From: Progne subis subis
Lineage: Eukaryota > Chordata > Aves > Passeriformes > Hirundinidae
DNA: 64,000 nt
Assembly (NCBI GenBank): GCA_022316685.1
Contig: JAKJHU010000033.1
Location: 2,408,321-2,472,320, forward strand
Direction of reading: 5' to 3'
The translations under genes were made by a program, and so were the position numbers. The notes beneath the pieces were generated by a model that saw nothing but the letters and a program-made list of their open reading frames with translations, did not search any database and was not told the origin of the DNA. Position 1 is the stretch's first letter; every line of letters starts with the position of its first letter. Shown here piece after piece: positions 50,438 through 62,536 of the stretch.

Positions 50438-50580
50438 TTGGGTTCTCTGCTTTGTCCTGCCCAAAGGCTTTTTCTGTGACCTTAGGAAAGACAATTAACC
50501 TCCCTGGATTTCCTCTTCCATGCTAAATGAGGATAGTACTACTTAGCTACCACAAAGTGGTGGTGTGGAGCAGAATTCAT
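50438..50580 (+). mobile_element. MIR-like SINE, sense, about 140 bp
   Basis: In order: TTTGGGTTCTCTGCTTTGTC, TCTGTGACCTTAGGAAAGAC, AATTAACCTCCCTGG, TTTCCTCTTCCATGCTAAAT and GAGGATAGTACTACTTAGCT. This follows the MIR consensus from the box-B-adjacent GGGTTC through the core to the GAGGAT…AGTA…TACC segment. Element-wide collinearity makes this firmer than the antisense fragment at 49.7 kb. Confidence 0.7.
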
Positions 50581-51584
50581 TTTTGCTTTGTACAATACCT
50601 GAGGATCTTGAAGTGAAAATTGTTAGGAAAATACAAAAATACTACTCTGTGTCGAAGTGAGGTTTGTGTTCTCTGTGTTCTTAGGAAGGGAACTTGGCTT
50701 AATTCAAATTGGGTCTGATACTGGAAAAAGCAGACTTCTCTTTGGGCTTCAAGTATCAATCTGCCCTAATAGAAGCATTTATTGAGCAAGGTCATGAAGC
50801 TCTTGAGGGACCTTGGAGAGAGCAGATAAAATGTATTCTTGCCAAGGCTTTTCTAAAGAAAGAATTTTTAGTGAAAAATACTATTATTCCCAAAAGGATG
50901 TGCAAGGCATTCTTTTTCCAAAACCATTCTTCTCTGAACACATATGCTGTGTACAACTGTGCCATTCAGTGAGCAGTTGTACCCTCTATACATCTTTTCC
51001 CTCTCTAGACGTTTATATTAGTGCATTAAATTTTTCCTTGTTCTGCTCATCAGATGCTCTCTCCAACCTTCTTGTGAAGATGATTTGATTCCTTGTATGA
51101 TCTTTTCCTCCTTCCTCTCTCCATGATTTCTAGGATAAGGACCTGCAAAAAAAAGTAGCAGCACCGTTAATGCTCTTAAAATTTTAAATCTCACTATCTC
51201 GTTTCTTGACAGGAGGTTTTCCAAGAGATTTCAAGAAGCTACAGTGAATAAAATACACTTGCTAGGGTTGCTCTCCTGGTATGATCACTGGTGGAATGGG
51301 AAATGGGAACTGTTTTTACTAGGTTTCAGAGTTGTCCCTCTCATGAATATAGCTGCTTATAGGAAGTACTTGATTTTGTCCATACTTTTTCTGTGATGGA
51401 ATTACTACAAATTTTGTGGCATTGTGGCTGGGTTTTTTTCAGCATGAGAAGAAAAGATGCACATTTCTATCTTTCTCTGGAAGACATTTTCCATCTGCTC
51501 TCTATGGAGATGCTGCAGCTATGATCACTGCATGCTTTAGCTATCCCATGCCTTTGCTTTTTTTAGTAACCAGGGGCAAACTCC

Positions 51585-51668
51585 ACAGAATTATTGAATA
51601 GTAAGGTTTGGAAGGAACCTTAAAGATCATCTAGTCCCAATCCCCGTTGTCATGGGCAGGGACACCTC
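51585..51668 (-). mobile_element. CR1 LINE 3' terminal fragment, antisense
   Basis: GGTTTGGAAGGAACCTTAAA, GATCATCTAGTCCCAATCCC and TGTCATGGGCAGGGACACCT are the reverse complement of the CR1 3' end. About 85 bp only; similarity stops near 51668. Confidence 0.88.
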
Positions 51669-52264
51669 CCAAATTCAAACAAAAATTCTCCCAAACCACT
51701 GGAATAAAGATGAAAAATGTGCTATAATGCCCCAGTAAGAGCAGGAGAGGACATTCGTCTAAGGCATGTGTATATTGCAGGTTGCTGCAGCCAGACCAAA
51801 TTCCTAAATGGTCTTGGGTGTTGCATTTTTGATACAATATGAAAAATGTCAGCAGTGCATTTTTTTATCTCACTGTAGTAAAACAGTGCAGAAAATAAAC
51901 CAGTGGAAGTCTGGTGTGCTTCAATGATGCAGCTGCTGCTTGTGCAAAACATGCAATTACATTGATGCTTACAGCATGATCCAGGCCGTGAGAACTGGGG
52001 AAGGCAGGATGAGAGCTGGCGAGACACTGGGCTGGGGCCTGTTTTCTTCTTGGCAGCCATGCTGTGCTGTTTTATCCACTCAACCTGTGACTGTCCTTTC
52101 TAGAGTTAATGTGAGACTCACTCCAAGACTTGGAATATGAGATGCCTTTGGGACAAGATAATAAAGAGGAGAAGGCTAATAATGCTGCAGTAGCTTGTGG
52201 ACATTGGAAGTAGAGTTAGGAGATGCATCTTAACTTTTTGCTTGAAGAGGGATGTGTTAACAGC

Positions 52265-52400
52265 CCCAGCAGATGTCATATTGGACATTAGGAAAAGTTT
52301 CTTCTCAAAGGAAGTGCTGCAGCAAGCTACCAAAAAGTCTTTGGGGATTTTCAAGACTCATGTAAAGATGATGATCTGATGGGAACCACTCTGCTCTGAA
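52265..52400 (+). mobile_element. Possible old CR1 fragment
   Basis: GGACATTAGGAAAAGTTTCT, TCTCAAAGGAAGTGCTGCAG and TTTTCAAGACTCATGTAAAG resemble the CR1 block between the end of ORF2 and the 3' UTR (GACATTAGGAAAA…, …TTCAAGAC…). The terminal octamer repeats are missing. Diverged, so the family call is tentative. Confidence 0.5.
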
Positions 52401-53719
52401 CGGGTTTTCTTTACCTCCTACTACCATTGATCCTTTTTCTTTGCCCTGTGTAAGCTCTGGGGGCTGGCAGTGACAAGCAGGTTGTTCAAGTTCTCACAGT
52501 GAAGCCTGTCTCTTCCGGGAATGATTCCTCTGAATGCTTTTGGCAGGGTTCTGGTGTGATCTGCTAATGTACTGGTGGTTGGATGCTGAGACATTACTCA
52601 CTCCCATGGAGCATTACAAGCTGGGGAGGCCAATGGGATCACTCTGTGCCAGGTAGTTTTTCATTAAAATGCCTTGCAATGCGGTGTGTGGTGGGCAATA
52701 TTTGCAATTCCAAATAGATTGCTATGCTTGGAAGGGAGGAAGGGGAATCTTTAGGCAAGGCAAAGTTGTATTTAGTTGTCAGCCACAGGTAACTGTTCCA
52801 AAAGTCCAGCTGGATTTCAGTCTAAAATGTTTACTCCTAGAATGCAAAAATGGGGACAGTGCAACCACATTAATTGCACTGCCCTTGGTAGATATTTTAA
52901 TTTCTATTCTAGACTGTTTCGTTCTCAAATAGCTTTTGAGTAGGCTATGGTCTCATTGCCATTGAAGGTAGGCCAACTCTGGCAAAATGTCTTTATGCAT
53001 TTCTACTTTTCCTCTACCTTTATTAATGAAGCTTGCTACTAAAGTCCTTCTCCAGGTCTTTGCCAATCCATTTTTTAATTAATGTTTAAATAGAAGATTG
53101 GAAATAAAAATGAAACCAGCATGGCAACTACTTCTGTGATTGTGTTGGGTTGGTAGACCAGGGAGAAGGCATCTGGAAAATATTTTTTGTGTTTTTTTTT
53201 CTCTCCAGACTGGTTTCATTGCAAAGTTAGTTTGATACTTGGAGCTGAGTATTGTTTGTGGATGCCAGGAAACTGGCAGGTTTTGTGGGCCATTTCCCTG
53301 CCTGGCACAGTAAACTGTTGATGTTCTTGTAGTTCCAAGCTCAGTAACAGAACTGCTCCTGTCCGAGGTGTCTGTCGGGAGTTTCCCTTCAGACCTCAGT
53401 ACTCAGACTTTGCCATGATCAGGGATGATGCCCTAGGACTGGTGGCTAAGCTTTCAGAGTGGATTAAATGCAAATAGAAACAGCTACATGATTCTTTTAT
53501 TATTTTTTTTCATAATGGAAAACATTCATCCAATTAGATGATGAAGTCTTTTGAAAAGGGGTTTGCGCAGATAATTTATGTTAGGCAGGAGAGATTTTTC
53601 TCAAAAGGGAGGTGAGATGGAACAAATATTTTCTTGAAGGCAAGACTGTAGAAAGATGAAATTTTCTGAAAGTTTCCAAATTTACAGCTGTGTTTGTAGT
53701 AGAGATTTTAGAAAACACA

Positions 53720-53790
53720 GGAGAGCAGTGTTGTCTAATGGGAAAAGCACAGGTTAAGGGCAAAGATATTTAGTATTACTTGCACTAAAG
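53720..53790 (+). mobile_element. Possible tRNA-derived SINE (MIR-type) 5' head
   Basis: GAGCAGTGTTGTCTAATGGG followed by AAAAGCACAGG resembles the tRNA-like start of MIR elements (…TCTAGTGGTTAGAGCAC…). The remainder is too diverged to confirm. Confidence 0.3.
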
Positions 53791-54605
53791 AATACTGGAA
53801 ACCAGTCTTCCAAACAAAAGTCAAGAATTTGCTCAAGTCATCCAGTAGTATCATGGTCCTTGAGCTCCCTGGGTGTCTGTGGGTAGAGAGAGCTGCGTCA
53901 TGGTTACGTCAGTCAGGACTCTCAGAGTTCTAGATTCATACAAGAATTGCGGGCCAGGCCTCATGGTTGGGGCTGCTTCGAGGACATTGCAGGGGACCTG
54001 TCAGTTATGGAGCTAATGCTTGGGTTTGCCTGGGCTCTGGTCAAGCTTATCTTCCACTGAGAATCTGTGTTTGAGGGTGTCCAATCCAACTTGCCTCAGT
54101 CAAGATGGTAAATTAAATGACATGTTCCTTGTGAAGAATTGAATGCTGTAATTGCAGAAATTCCCCAAAGGAGCAAAGTATTTCTTTGAATCCTCAGTTT
54201 AAATTGATGTAGGATTGATCTAGGCTATTTTACTGTAGTGGAGAATTCAACCTGCAGGATCCTACAACAGCAGCAAGGAAGATTGAGAAATGAATACAGA
54301 GGTGAAGAAACCTGAAGCAGTACAGCAAGGAGACTTGTGGGCCCTTTGCATTTTCTAAATTACAGCCACAGGACTATGGGTAGATGAGGTTTTTTCTCTC
54401 TTGTGCACTAGCTTTTCACTGTCTCTATTTGGCTCTGAGTTTGTTACTCTGTGGGAATTTGACCCACTGTAAGACACGTTGGAGACTGCTCTGGTGACAT
54501 AGTTGGTGGACCCCAACAGGAATTTTAAGCTGAGCTATCCCTTAGCTGGAATAGACTTTGCTACAGTCACACCTTTGCATACAAGTTTCCTGGTTTGCTT
54601 AAACT

Positions 54606-54773
54606 CTGTGTAGAAGGCCAAGGTAAACAAATTCCCAAATCCTAACCTCCTAATGTTCAGAGAGAACTGAATAATTGATTAATATTTCCTCCATGCAAAA
54701 AAGAGGGCATGGAAGTATTTCCTTACCTGCCTTTATGTGGTGTTATGAGACTGAGGGAACTGAAGAAAATTTC
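54606..54773 (+). repeat. Copy 1 of a local direct duplication (168 bp)
   Basis: Begins CTGTGTAGAAGGCCAAGG and ends ACTGAAGAAAATTTC. It is matched by 55595-55764 with about six substitutions and a 2-bp indel (roughly 96% identity by eye). It sits in ordinary AT-leaning intron sequence, suggesting this is the source copy. Confidence 0.93.
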
Positions 54774-55192
54774 CTTCATGTTTGTAGAACGTGGCTGCGT
54801 GGGTGTAAACATATTTGATAAATAATCTGCCATGGAAACTTTAGGGTCAATCTCCAGCCTTCATAACCAGTGGAGTCGCAGCATGCAATAAAAGTAAGAA
54901 AAGATTGATGCTGAGCATCAAATCTCTCTTTTGTCCCTCCCTCTCAGTGCTGAAGGAGACCTGATTGCTCTCCCACTGAAGCGAGTGGCAAAGCGCTGAG
55001 GCTGTCACGGAGTTTTTTCCCCTTCCTATTCCAACATACGACACAATCGCAAGCCAGGCAGCTCTGCAGAGCACCGCGGGGCCTGCGTGCCCCAAATAGC
55101 ATCAGTTTTAATTATCTCCAGCGCGGTGCGGATCCCGGGGGCGCAGGCGGAGGGAAGGGTGCGGGCTGCCGGGGTGAGGGGAGCGGAGCCGG

Positions 55193-55206
55193 GCGCTAGA
55201 GGGAGC
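55193..55206 (+). promoter_or_regulatory. CTCF-like motif
   Basis: GCGCTAGAGGGAGC matches the CTCF core pattern CCASYAGRKGGCRS at 11 of 14 positions by my count, inside the intronic GC island. A single weak motif match. Confidence 0.2.
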
Positions 55207-55594
55207 GTGGGCATCTGAGAAAGGGAGGGAGCCGAGGCTGCCGAAACACGGATATGGAAACCCGCTCGGAGTCATTGACTCTGGGAAACTCCCGCTGTCT
55301 GGGGTTGCCTCTGCGAGACGAGGAGAGTCCTAGCAGACACTCGGTGGCGGTGAAGCGTTTTGCCATCCCGCACAGCTGATGCCGTGTCCCTTTGTGCTGC
55401 CTCTAACCGCTGCCAGGCTTTTCCCTGAAGATGGGGTTCCCTTTGCCGGGGTCTCTCGTCTGCTCCGTCCCCTGCAGCCTGTCTTGTGCCTGTAAAAGCT
55501 GCAGCCAGCCCCCTGCAGCTGCGGGCGGTGCTGCTGTGCAGAGGAGCGGTGTTTTGCGGTGCGGGAGCAGCGCTGCGGGTCCGGGCAGCGGACC

Positions 55595-55764
55595 CTGTGT
55601 AGAAGTCCAAGGTAAACAAATTCCCAAATCCTAACCTCCTAATGTTCAGAGAGAACTGAATCATTGTTGTTAATATTTCCTCCATGCAAAAAAGAGGGCA
55701 TGGAAGTATTTCCTTTCCTGCCTTTATGGGGTGTTGTGAGACTGAGGGAACTGAAGAAAATTTC
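55595..55764 (+). repeat. Copy 2 of the local direct duplication, embedded in a GC-rich island (170 bp)
   Basis: Begins CTGTGTAGAAGTCCAAGG and ends ACTGAAGAAAATTTC, then diverges at once from copy 1. Its AT-leaning composition contrasts with the GC-rich flanks. Immediately to the left is a GGGTCC-loop-GGACCC hairpin (55577-55595). An 11-bp perfect inverted repeat (GGGCAGCGGAC at 55583-55593, GTCCGCTGCCC at 55780-55790) brackets it. No target-site duplication or transposon terminus is visible. Confidence 0.9.
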
Positions 55765-57030
55765 AGTTGCCCTCGTCCCGTCCGCTGCCCTGCCCCGCTG
55801 CTGTCCCTCACAGGGGACTGCTGACAGACCCTCCTCGCTGCCCACCCGCTCCCTCTCCCCCACCATCGACAGCGGCAAGGCAGGGCAGGAGAGCTGGGCT
55901 CCATCGCTTCTCTCCCTGTGCCTGACCGCAGAGGATGCACTTGCCCTGACAGGTCCCTGCCACTTGGCGCTCTTACAATTTGACCGAGCTGAAGGTGTTG
56001 CACAAATCTTAGGGTTTGTGTTGCTCCTTTCCTTTGTTGTGGATGTGGAGGAACAGAAAGAATTGGAATTCTTACCAGCCGCTGCACTGTGGGACAAAGA
56101 AACCTTTCCTGGGAAACATGGTTGCACCTAGCTGATCTCTTTGGAACTAAAATGTATATTTGGGATTTAAAAAAAAACCCCAAAAAACCGTGACTGAGCA
56201 ACTGCAAATCACTTAGGTCAGTGATGGACTGAAGGACTGGGATTCTGGAAGCAGCTGCTTTGACACTGCTTCAGTCTGTAACATGGGTGCTGCTGGTAGG
56301 CTCCTGACGTGGGTTGAGCCTCTCCTGGGGATTTGGTAGATGACTCCAATGAGGGGTCAACAGAGCAGAAGACTCAGCACAGAGCTCCTGCTGACTTTCA
56401 AGACAGAGAGAAATGTTTGGGTTGAGTTCAGATGTGTGTTCTTGGGTGCCAGAGGAGAGCAGGCTGTGCACACAGGATGTCTTTGTGATTCGTGGTCTTG
56501 GCATTGTGGCTAAAATGTTTTGGCTTCCCTCTCTACAATCAAGAGTTAACTCACATGGAGAGCTGTCGCTGAGGCTTGAAATGGATGGACATTTGCAAAA
56601 ACTGTTCTGTGGAAGAGAATGTATAATGATTACCTTGCTCTTGCCAAAATGCTTTAGGACATCATGGGTGCAGGGGGGATGGAATGGGAGCTTTAATTGG
56701 TTGTCAGCCTTTCCCTGCAGTTGGTGCTTATTTGAAAAATCCCTCCCAGCTGTGGTGAATGCCATGGGGTGCAGGCAGATTTGACTGGTCTCTGGCCTTA
56801 TTTGCCTCTGTTAGAGAACTGGGAGGTGAATTCTTTCTGCACAAAGAAGTGGGGTGGATGGCTGTGTACATGGAGATGTTTCTGCTCCAGTCTTCCTGTC
56901 CTTTACTACCAAATCCTACCAATTTTTTTACTTGCAGAATGGCAGACATGACTGTACTTAAAAAGGTCTTCTGCTGCCTCCTTCAGCTGTGTATTCCAAA
57001 GGTCATTAAAAGGAAGGTCAGTAGCATAAC

Positions 57031-57053
57031 CTTTTTTTTTTTTTCCTTTTTTT
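57031..57053 (+). repeat. Interrupted poly-T tract
   Basis: T-run broken by CC in intron 1. Confidence 0.8.
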
Positions 57054-60000
57054 TTGAGAAAACTGATGTACTCTGGGCTATGATCAGTATTGATGTGGCT
57101 ACTTAATAACAAAGGACCTACTTTACTTCATTGCTGCAGCTTAGATGCAATATATATTATTTTGTAAGAGATTGTATGAAAGGAAAAATAGGTGAGTAAT
57201 TAAGAGGGGAAAGAACAGGGCTCTCAGTAGTAGAAAAGTAGAATGTGCTCGGCTAAAATCACTAACAGATTGATCAAGTTAAAGCACTGCAAAGTTCTGT
57301 CTCAAAGGGTTTTAAGACCATGGTTGTCTGCTGTTCCAGTCCCCTTACCTGCTTGGCTTGACAGATCAAGCCATTTTGAGTTGCAGCTCCTTTTGAGCTG
57401 GATGAGAATCAGCATGATGAGACCATGGGGGCTGTGAAATTGGGCTTTCATTGGAAATACAGGCAGGGAAGGAATCACACCTGTCTGATCAGGGGAGTGG
57501 GAGCTGACTCTGAAGTATGTGGATTGTTTGGAATAATTTAGGATGATAGCACAGGTTTTGTGTGCCTGTTTGTGCAGTCTTACATGGGATAATGTAGAAA
57601 CATGCAAAGTTCAGATGTCTTGTAACCTTCTGGGGTCATTAAGGTGGCCTTCCCCTTTATGCTTCACTTCACAGCCAAAACAGAATGTCTTTGCCCAACA
57701 CCAGGTGCAGATGAAGTACTCCTGAGTGAGACAGGGCATATGAATTTTCCTTCTGCCCTCTTGTTGGGGCCTGGTTGGGTTGCCTTATGCCAGATGGAGG
57801 GCTGGACCTGTTATGTGAGGGGTAATGTCCTTGTTCTGTCACCCACAGTGTCTTTCTACCTTTATTCCCAGTCAGCAAATTGTTGTTAGTACTTGACTGT
57901 ACAGTGGGAGCACGGATGGGAGTGCAGATGGGTGCCTGGGGCTGGGGCCTGGCACTTGTGGACAGACAGACCAGCTCTCTGAACTTGCATAAACCTTATG
58001 TTTGCAGTGAGACAGGGTTTTGCTTCTGTTTGGCTAAAAGCCCCAGTGCAAGACACAGAACAGGTGAGCCTGCATGTGAAGAAGCACTGTCAGCTCGTGC
58101 TCGGTGTGTGGTGGGAGAGGCAGACATGCAGACCTGCCTGCTGGGCTCTGAAAAACACATTTGTACCCGGCCTGAAAAGAGGTTTGTCTGTGAGACAGTG
58201 AGATTGCAAACCGGTGTGGTAGCCATGCTACTTGAGAGAACTGGTATTTCAGAATAAAGAATCTTTGTTCAGGTGTGCTTCGGAAACAACTGGAGCAACA
58301 CCAGCACAAAGCCCCATCCAGTCACAGTGTTTATATCAGGTGTCACAGAGGTATAATAGAGATTGTTCAGCTGTCTATGGTCAGACTTTATGGGTAGCTG
58401 AGCCTTTAGCAGAAGGGCTTTCAGAAAATTGTAGGATATGGAATACAGCAGGAAAAGATCTGTCCAGGGCAGCCCAGATTATGATTTCTGCTGAGTGTTT
58501 TTGAGGCCCTGCCCCAACTGCCGTGCTGAACACTTTATCTGGTCTGTGAGAGCAATCTGCTCTCTGATGGACCAGGAAATGAGCGAAGTGCCTGGTCATT
58601 TTGTTAAGCAACAGAAGTTTGAAATCACTTAACTCTGTGTCCTTCCAGGGCTCTTCTCTCTCTCAGTGTTTGCTATCATCTTTGTCACGATCCCTCATTC
58701 TGCTGCCTGTTTGGAGGGGTGAAGAGTGGCAAAAGGTACTTGGCTGCGTTACAGGTGTGCTGGAGAGCTCGCTGTGATTGACGCATCAATCAGCTGGAGC
58801 CCTGCCAACTATGAAAGTGGACACTGGGTGCCATATGGTTCAGGCTGGGTATTATTTTTTGGGACCTGCTTCTTCACTCAGCTCAGCTTAGAGGAATTCT
58901 GCACCTCTGTGACCTTTTATCCCCTTCTGAATTCAGTTCAAATTGGTCCAAAGCTTCCAGTTATCCCCTCCAGTGCTAACTCACACATACCATGGTCTGT
59001 TGATCCACAGTAGAAATGGTTTCTTTTTCAAGGCACCTAAACCACAGCTACAGCATCAGCACTGAGGAGTCCTTAATTTTCTTAATTAAGTGTTTATGTT
59101 GGTTTTTGCTACCCTGCCTGGGAACTCAATGCCTTTAATCAGAAAGGCAACACTGCTGGTAGTGTAGCATTCTCAGTTTGCTTATAGAGCACCTCTCTGT
59201 GGCAGGTTCAGTGCTACCAGCCTTTCCCTTTAATTAATTTAAGATTATCCGCATTACTTGTTCCACCTCACATACTGCAAGTAACAAAGCCTGCCTTTCT
59301 GAGTGGCGCTGAGGTTTTGTTTTTATGGCTCTCAGCTTTCTGTGGCTTTTTAAAAAATTTATTTATTTGTGCTTCTTGTAGTGCTCCTGGAAACAGGCAA
59401 GAAACTGGTTTGGGGAGATGGAGAAACAACTCATAGAAAGGGGGAATAGGTAACTCTGCAGAATGAGATCAAATGTTAGACGATAAAATATTGAAGCATT
59501 GGAGAATGCTGCATCTTCTGTAGAAGAGGAGATTCTTCTTTCCCAAAGACAAAGTTTTACAGTCATGAAAGTCACTGACTATTATGGATGCTGTTCTCAG
59601 GCTGAGGCTGGGATGAGCCACCTCATGTGCTCATCTTGGAGGAGACAAGGGTGAGAAGCCAGAGCTGATCCATGGAACGTGTCGGGACACAGGAGTGAGT
59701 CAATATATGTGTGAAGAAGTTCTGTTTCATGGGGAAACATGTCTAATGCTAGTCTGCTTACCTAAGAGAGCTGGCTGTAATATTTATTGCCCTTGGTACC
59801 TAACAGGTTTGACAAAATAAAGCTTGCTATTACCTGTGTTTGTCAAAATCAGCTGCATGGGAACACCTCAGAGTAGAACGAGAGGGCACAGTGGAGCTTC
59901 CTGGGCTTTTTTACATCTTTTAAAATCCATTTTAATCACTATGTGGTTTAAAAAGGAAAAAAAGTGGTTTTGAAATGTAGGGGATACTATGCTGTGTTTA

Positions 60001-60520
60001 TGTATGTGTAAGGATACGTGGCCTGATAACTATGAAATTAGGTATGTAACTGTATAATTAGAGAAAACCTAAGTACCATGTAGCCAGGGATGATTTGGGG
60101 CCATAGTGTGATTTTTCCCACTTTTCTTCTGTTCCCTCTCTACACTCCCTGTTGTAACCTCTGGGCTCTGATGCCATTACATGCTACTGAGGGTCCCTTC
60201 CTCCTCTTTCCTTTGCTGTGGTCTTTGTACAGTGGCAGTGACTTGGACAGCCTTTGGTATGAATCAAAGTGAAGGCTTTTCTGTGCCTGTCACAGTTGGA
60301 TTTGGCAACCCTTGGTTACACACCAGGTTCCTTAGGCTGAACGTTCATGGCGTGCTGAACTTGGAGATCTCCTAAAGCACTTGTCCTCCCTAAGCTCAGT
60401 TCTGCTCTGCTCTCATCTGCAGATCTCACCCATCAGGAGATGGGAGGGAATGGTAGCAAGGTGGGAAAGAGCTGGCAATTAGCTGGGGTCTGATCTTCCA
60501 ACCTTCTTGAGCTAAAAGCA

Positions 60521-60523
<3 letters not shown>

Positions 60524-60569
<46 letters not shown>
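60524..60569 (+). repeat. Poly-T run (T46)
   Basis: The longest uninterrupted homopolymer in the window. If it were the poly-A tail of a minus-strand retrocopy, the body would lie at 60570 onward; I see no recognisable gene there. Confidence 0.95.
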
Positions 60570-60572
<3 letters not shown>

Positions 60573-61175
60573 GCTTGTGGAGTTCTAGTGTTTTAAGAGA
60601 GAAGTAGAAAACTATGTTTAATGATAAACATTTGGGGCAGGGGAGGCTTTCTCCCCACCCAGCTGTATGTACAGCACCCTGCACAAATTTTATATCTTTG
60701 AAGGATGATGCATATGATACAGAAGGCAGAACCTTGCCATTTGTTTTAACCTGCATATAAGGAATTTGAATTCCCTGAAGAGGAGGCAGCTTCGGCATTC
60801 CCTGCCAGATTGTTTCTACAGACCACAAATGATCAGTTGTGATGGGGCAGATGTGGCCTTTTCTGTTGTCTCTTTTTGACACCAGCCCCTGCCAGTCCCT
60901 GGGGTGGCACGCTGGTCAGTTGTGTGCTTGCTTTCTCCTTCCTGAATGCAGGGCCAGAAGGTGTTTTGCTCCTGTGGTGAGTTTTTCTTAACAGTTCTGG
61001 CTACAGGGAAGCTGGTAGCTTTTTCAGGTTCATTCTTTATTTGAATTCTCTATCTCCAAAGGCATGTTTGTGCCTGACTTGTCCTGATGCATTTTCCTTG
61101 GGCATCCTTCTGCCATCGCAGCTCCTGCCCAGGGCACGGACAAAATGAAGCTAATAGATGGAATTAGCACCAGAG

Positions 61176-61235
61176 GAAAAAAAACCCAAAACAACAACAA
61201 CAAAAAACCCCAACCAAAACAAAATAAAAAACCCC
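61176..61235 (+). repeat. A/C-rich, G-free tract
   Basis: About 60 bases of A and C with one T (AAAACAACAACAAC, AACCCCAACC, AAAAACCCC). Similar in style to 13402-13485. Confidence 0.8.
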
Positions 61236-62455
61236 AGTGCCCTGAGCAAGGCATGCACAGCCACTGGGAACTTAAATAGTGTTTTGATGATGTACTGCTT
61301 TGTGCCCGAGTCCTGCTGGGGAGAAGGGAGGAAAGTGATTATTTGAAGTCAGGGGATCTGACTCCCAGGAGTCTGGGGCATGGTCAGTTTGGGTTAGACA
61401 TGCCATGGCTGAATGATACACGGAGTTGTCTCAGACAAGGACTGGGCAGAGAAATGCTCTCGGGAGGCTTTTCTCCTTGTTCAGACTGAATGGGTCATTC
61501 TCACCTGCCAGGGTGCATAAATTGCTGTCCTGCAAGCTAAAGCTTTGGACCACTGACTTAATGGTCTGTCCTGCCATTAACTGGACGGAGAGGAAGGCTG
61601 TCAGTAAATGCAGACTAGCCTTTGAGGGGTGCTGTTCAGTCAATACTAGTGTTCTAAAATCCACTTTAGTTTATGGTGACTTTATGCTGGTGTTGTTTCA
61701 GTAGAGCTTGATTTCTGCTCATGTGGACAGGACCCTAATGTGAATATTTCTGTGTGCAGTCTTAATTTTGCCAGTGTGGGCCTTTAAATGTCTTTATGCA
61801 TCTCCTTTAAATTGTGCCCTTGACTTTTTTAAATTTTATTTTTTTTCCCATTTGTCCTGTATTTTCTTTTCTATTGTCCTGAACTTGGGACAGTCAGAAT
61901 GAGTTATCTGATTGTGGGGAACATGACTAATTCCGTGACTTAAGGGGAGAAGACTCAAGTATTGCCATAGTGTGGGCAAGTCATCTTGCACTGATGAGAA
62001 ACTTGGATGTTCAAGAGCACTAGCATGTGCTTTAGCAATAAAAACAGTGCCAGTGATTTGGGCACTTGAGGGTGAGAATTCCCAGCCTGGAACTTGCCAA
62101 GTCTCTGTTCTTTTGGAATATTTAGAATAAAATTCTCCATGTTAAACTGTATCTTAAATGCTGATGGGCTTGTTCTGGGAGAAGACAGGCATCCCCTCCT
62201 AGTGCCCCTCCTCATAGTGCCTCTCACAGTCTTTTGTGCCACTGTGGGCTCTCAGTTCACTGCTTACCTAAATATCTTCACTGCTTCTTGAGGGATAACT
62301 CTTTTGAGAGGTCACAAACACCTGTCTGAATCGAAGTTGTAGAGAGGGAACTGTTTGCAATGAATTAGAAAACCAGGCTTTTAAACATTATGTTATTGCT
62401 GTAGCCATGAGCTGGGGTTTCCAGCCTCTTTTGTGCTTGTTTTAGAAACAGCTGC

Positions 62456-62460
<5 letters not shown>

Positions 62461-62536
<76 letters not shown>
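62461..62536 (+). repeat. (TA)n microsatellite fused to poly-T
   Basis: About 22 TA dinucleotides (62461-62504) followed directly by about 32 T (62505-62536). Likely length-variable. Confidence 0.95.

Larger units (their letters stand above)
54990..56000. promoter_or_regulatory. Intronic GC/CpG-rich island
   Basis: CpG density rises sharply between about 55.0 and 55.6 kb (GCGCGGTGCGGATCCCGGGG and similar) and again at 55.77-55.99 kb after the AT-leaning duplicated insert. It could be an alternative promoter or enhancer of the SORCS gene, or an antisense lncRNA promoter. A 311-codon open frame on the minus strand (55272-56207) crosses it, but it has no recognisable domain and runs through the duplicated insert, so I treat it as fortuitous. 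Confidence 0.55.

Noticed and set aside
55272..56207. 311-codon open frame on the minus strand
   Set aside because: No recognisable domain, low-complexity Arg/Ser/Ala-rich where the DNA is GC-rich, and it runs through a recently duplicated insert. Best explained by low stop-codon frequency in GC-rich DNA.
60570..60882. Minus-strand retrocopy with poly-A tail at the T46 run
   Set aside because: The 104-codon minus frame following the tract matches no family I know, and no target-site duplication is visible.
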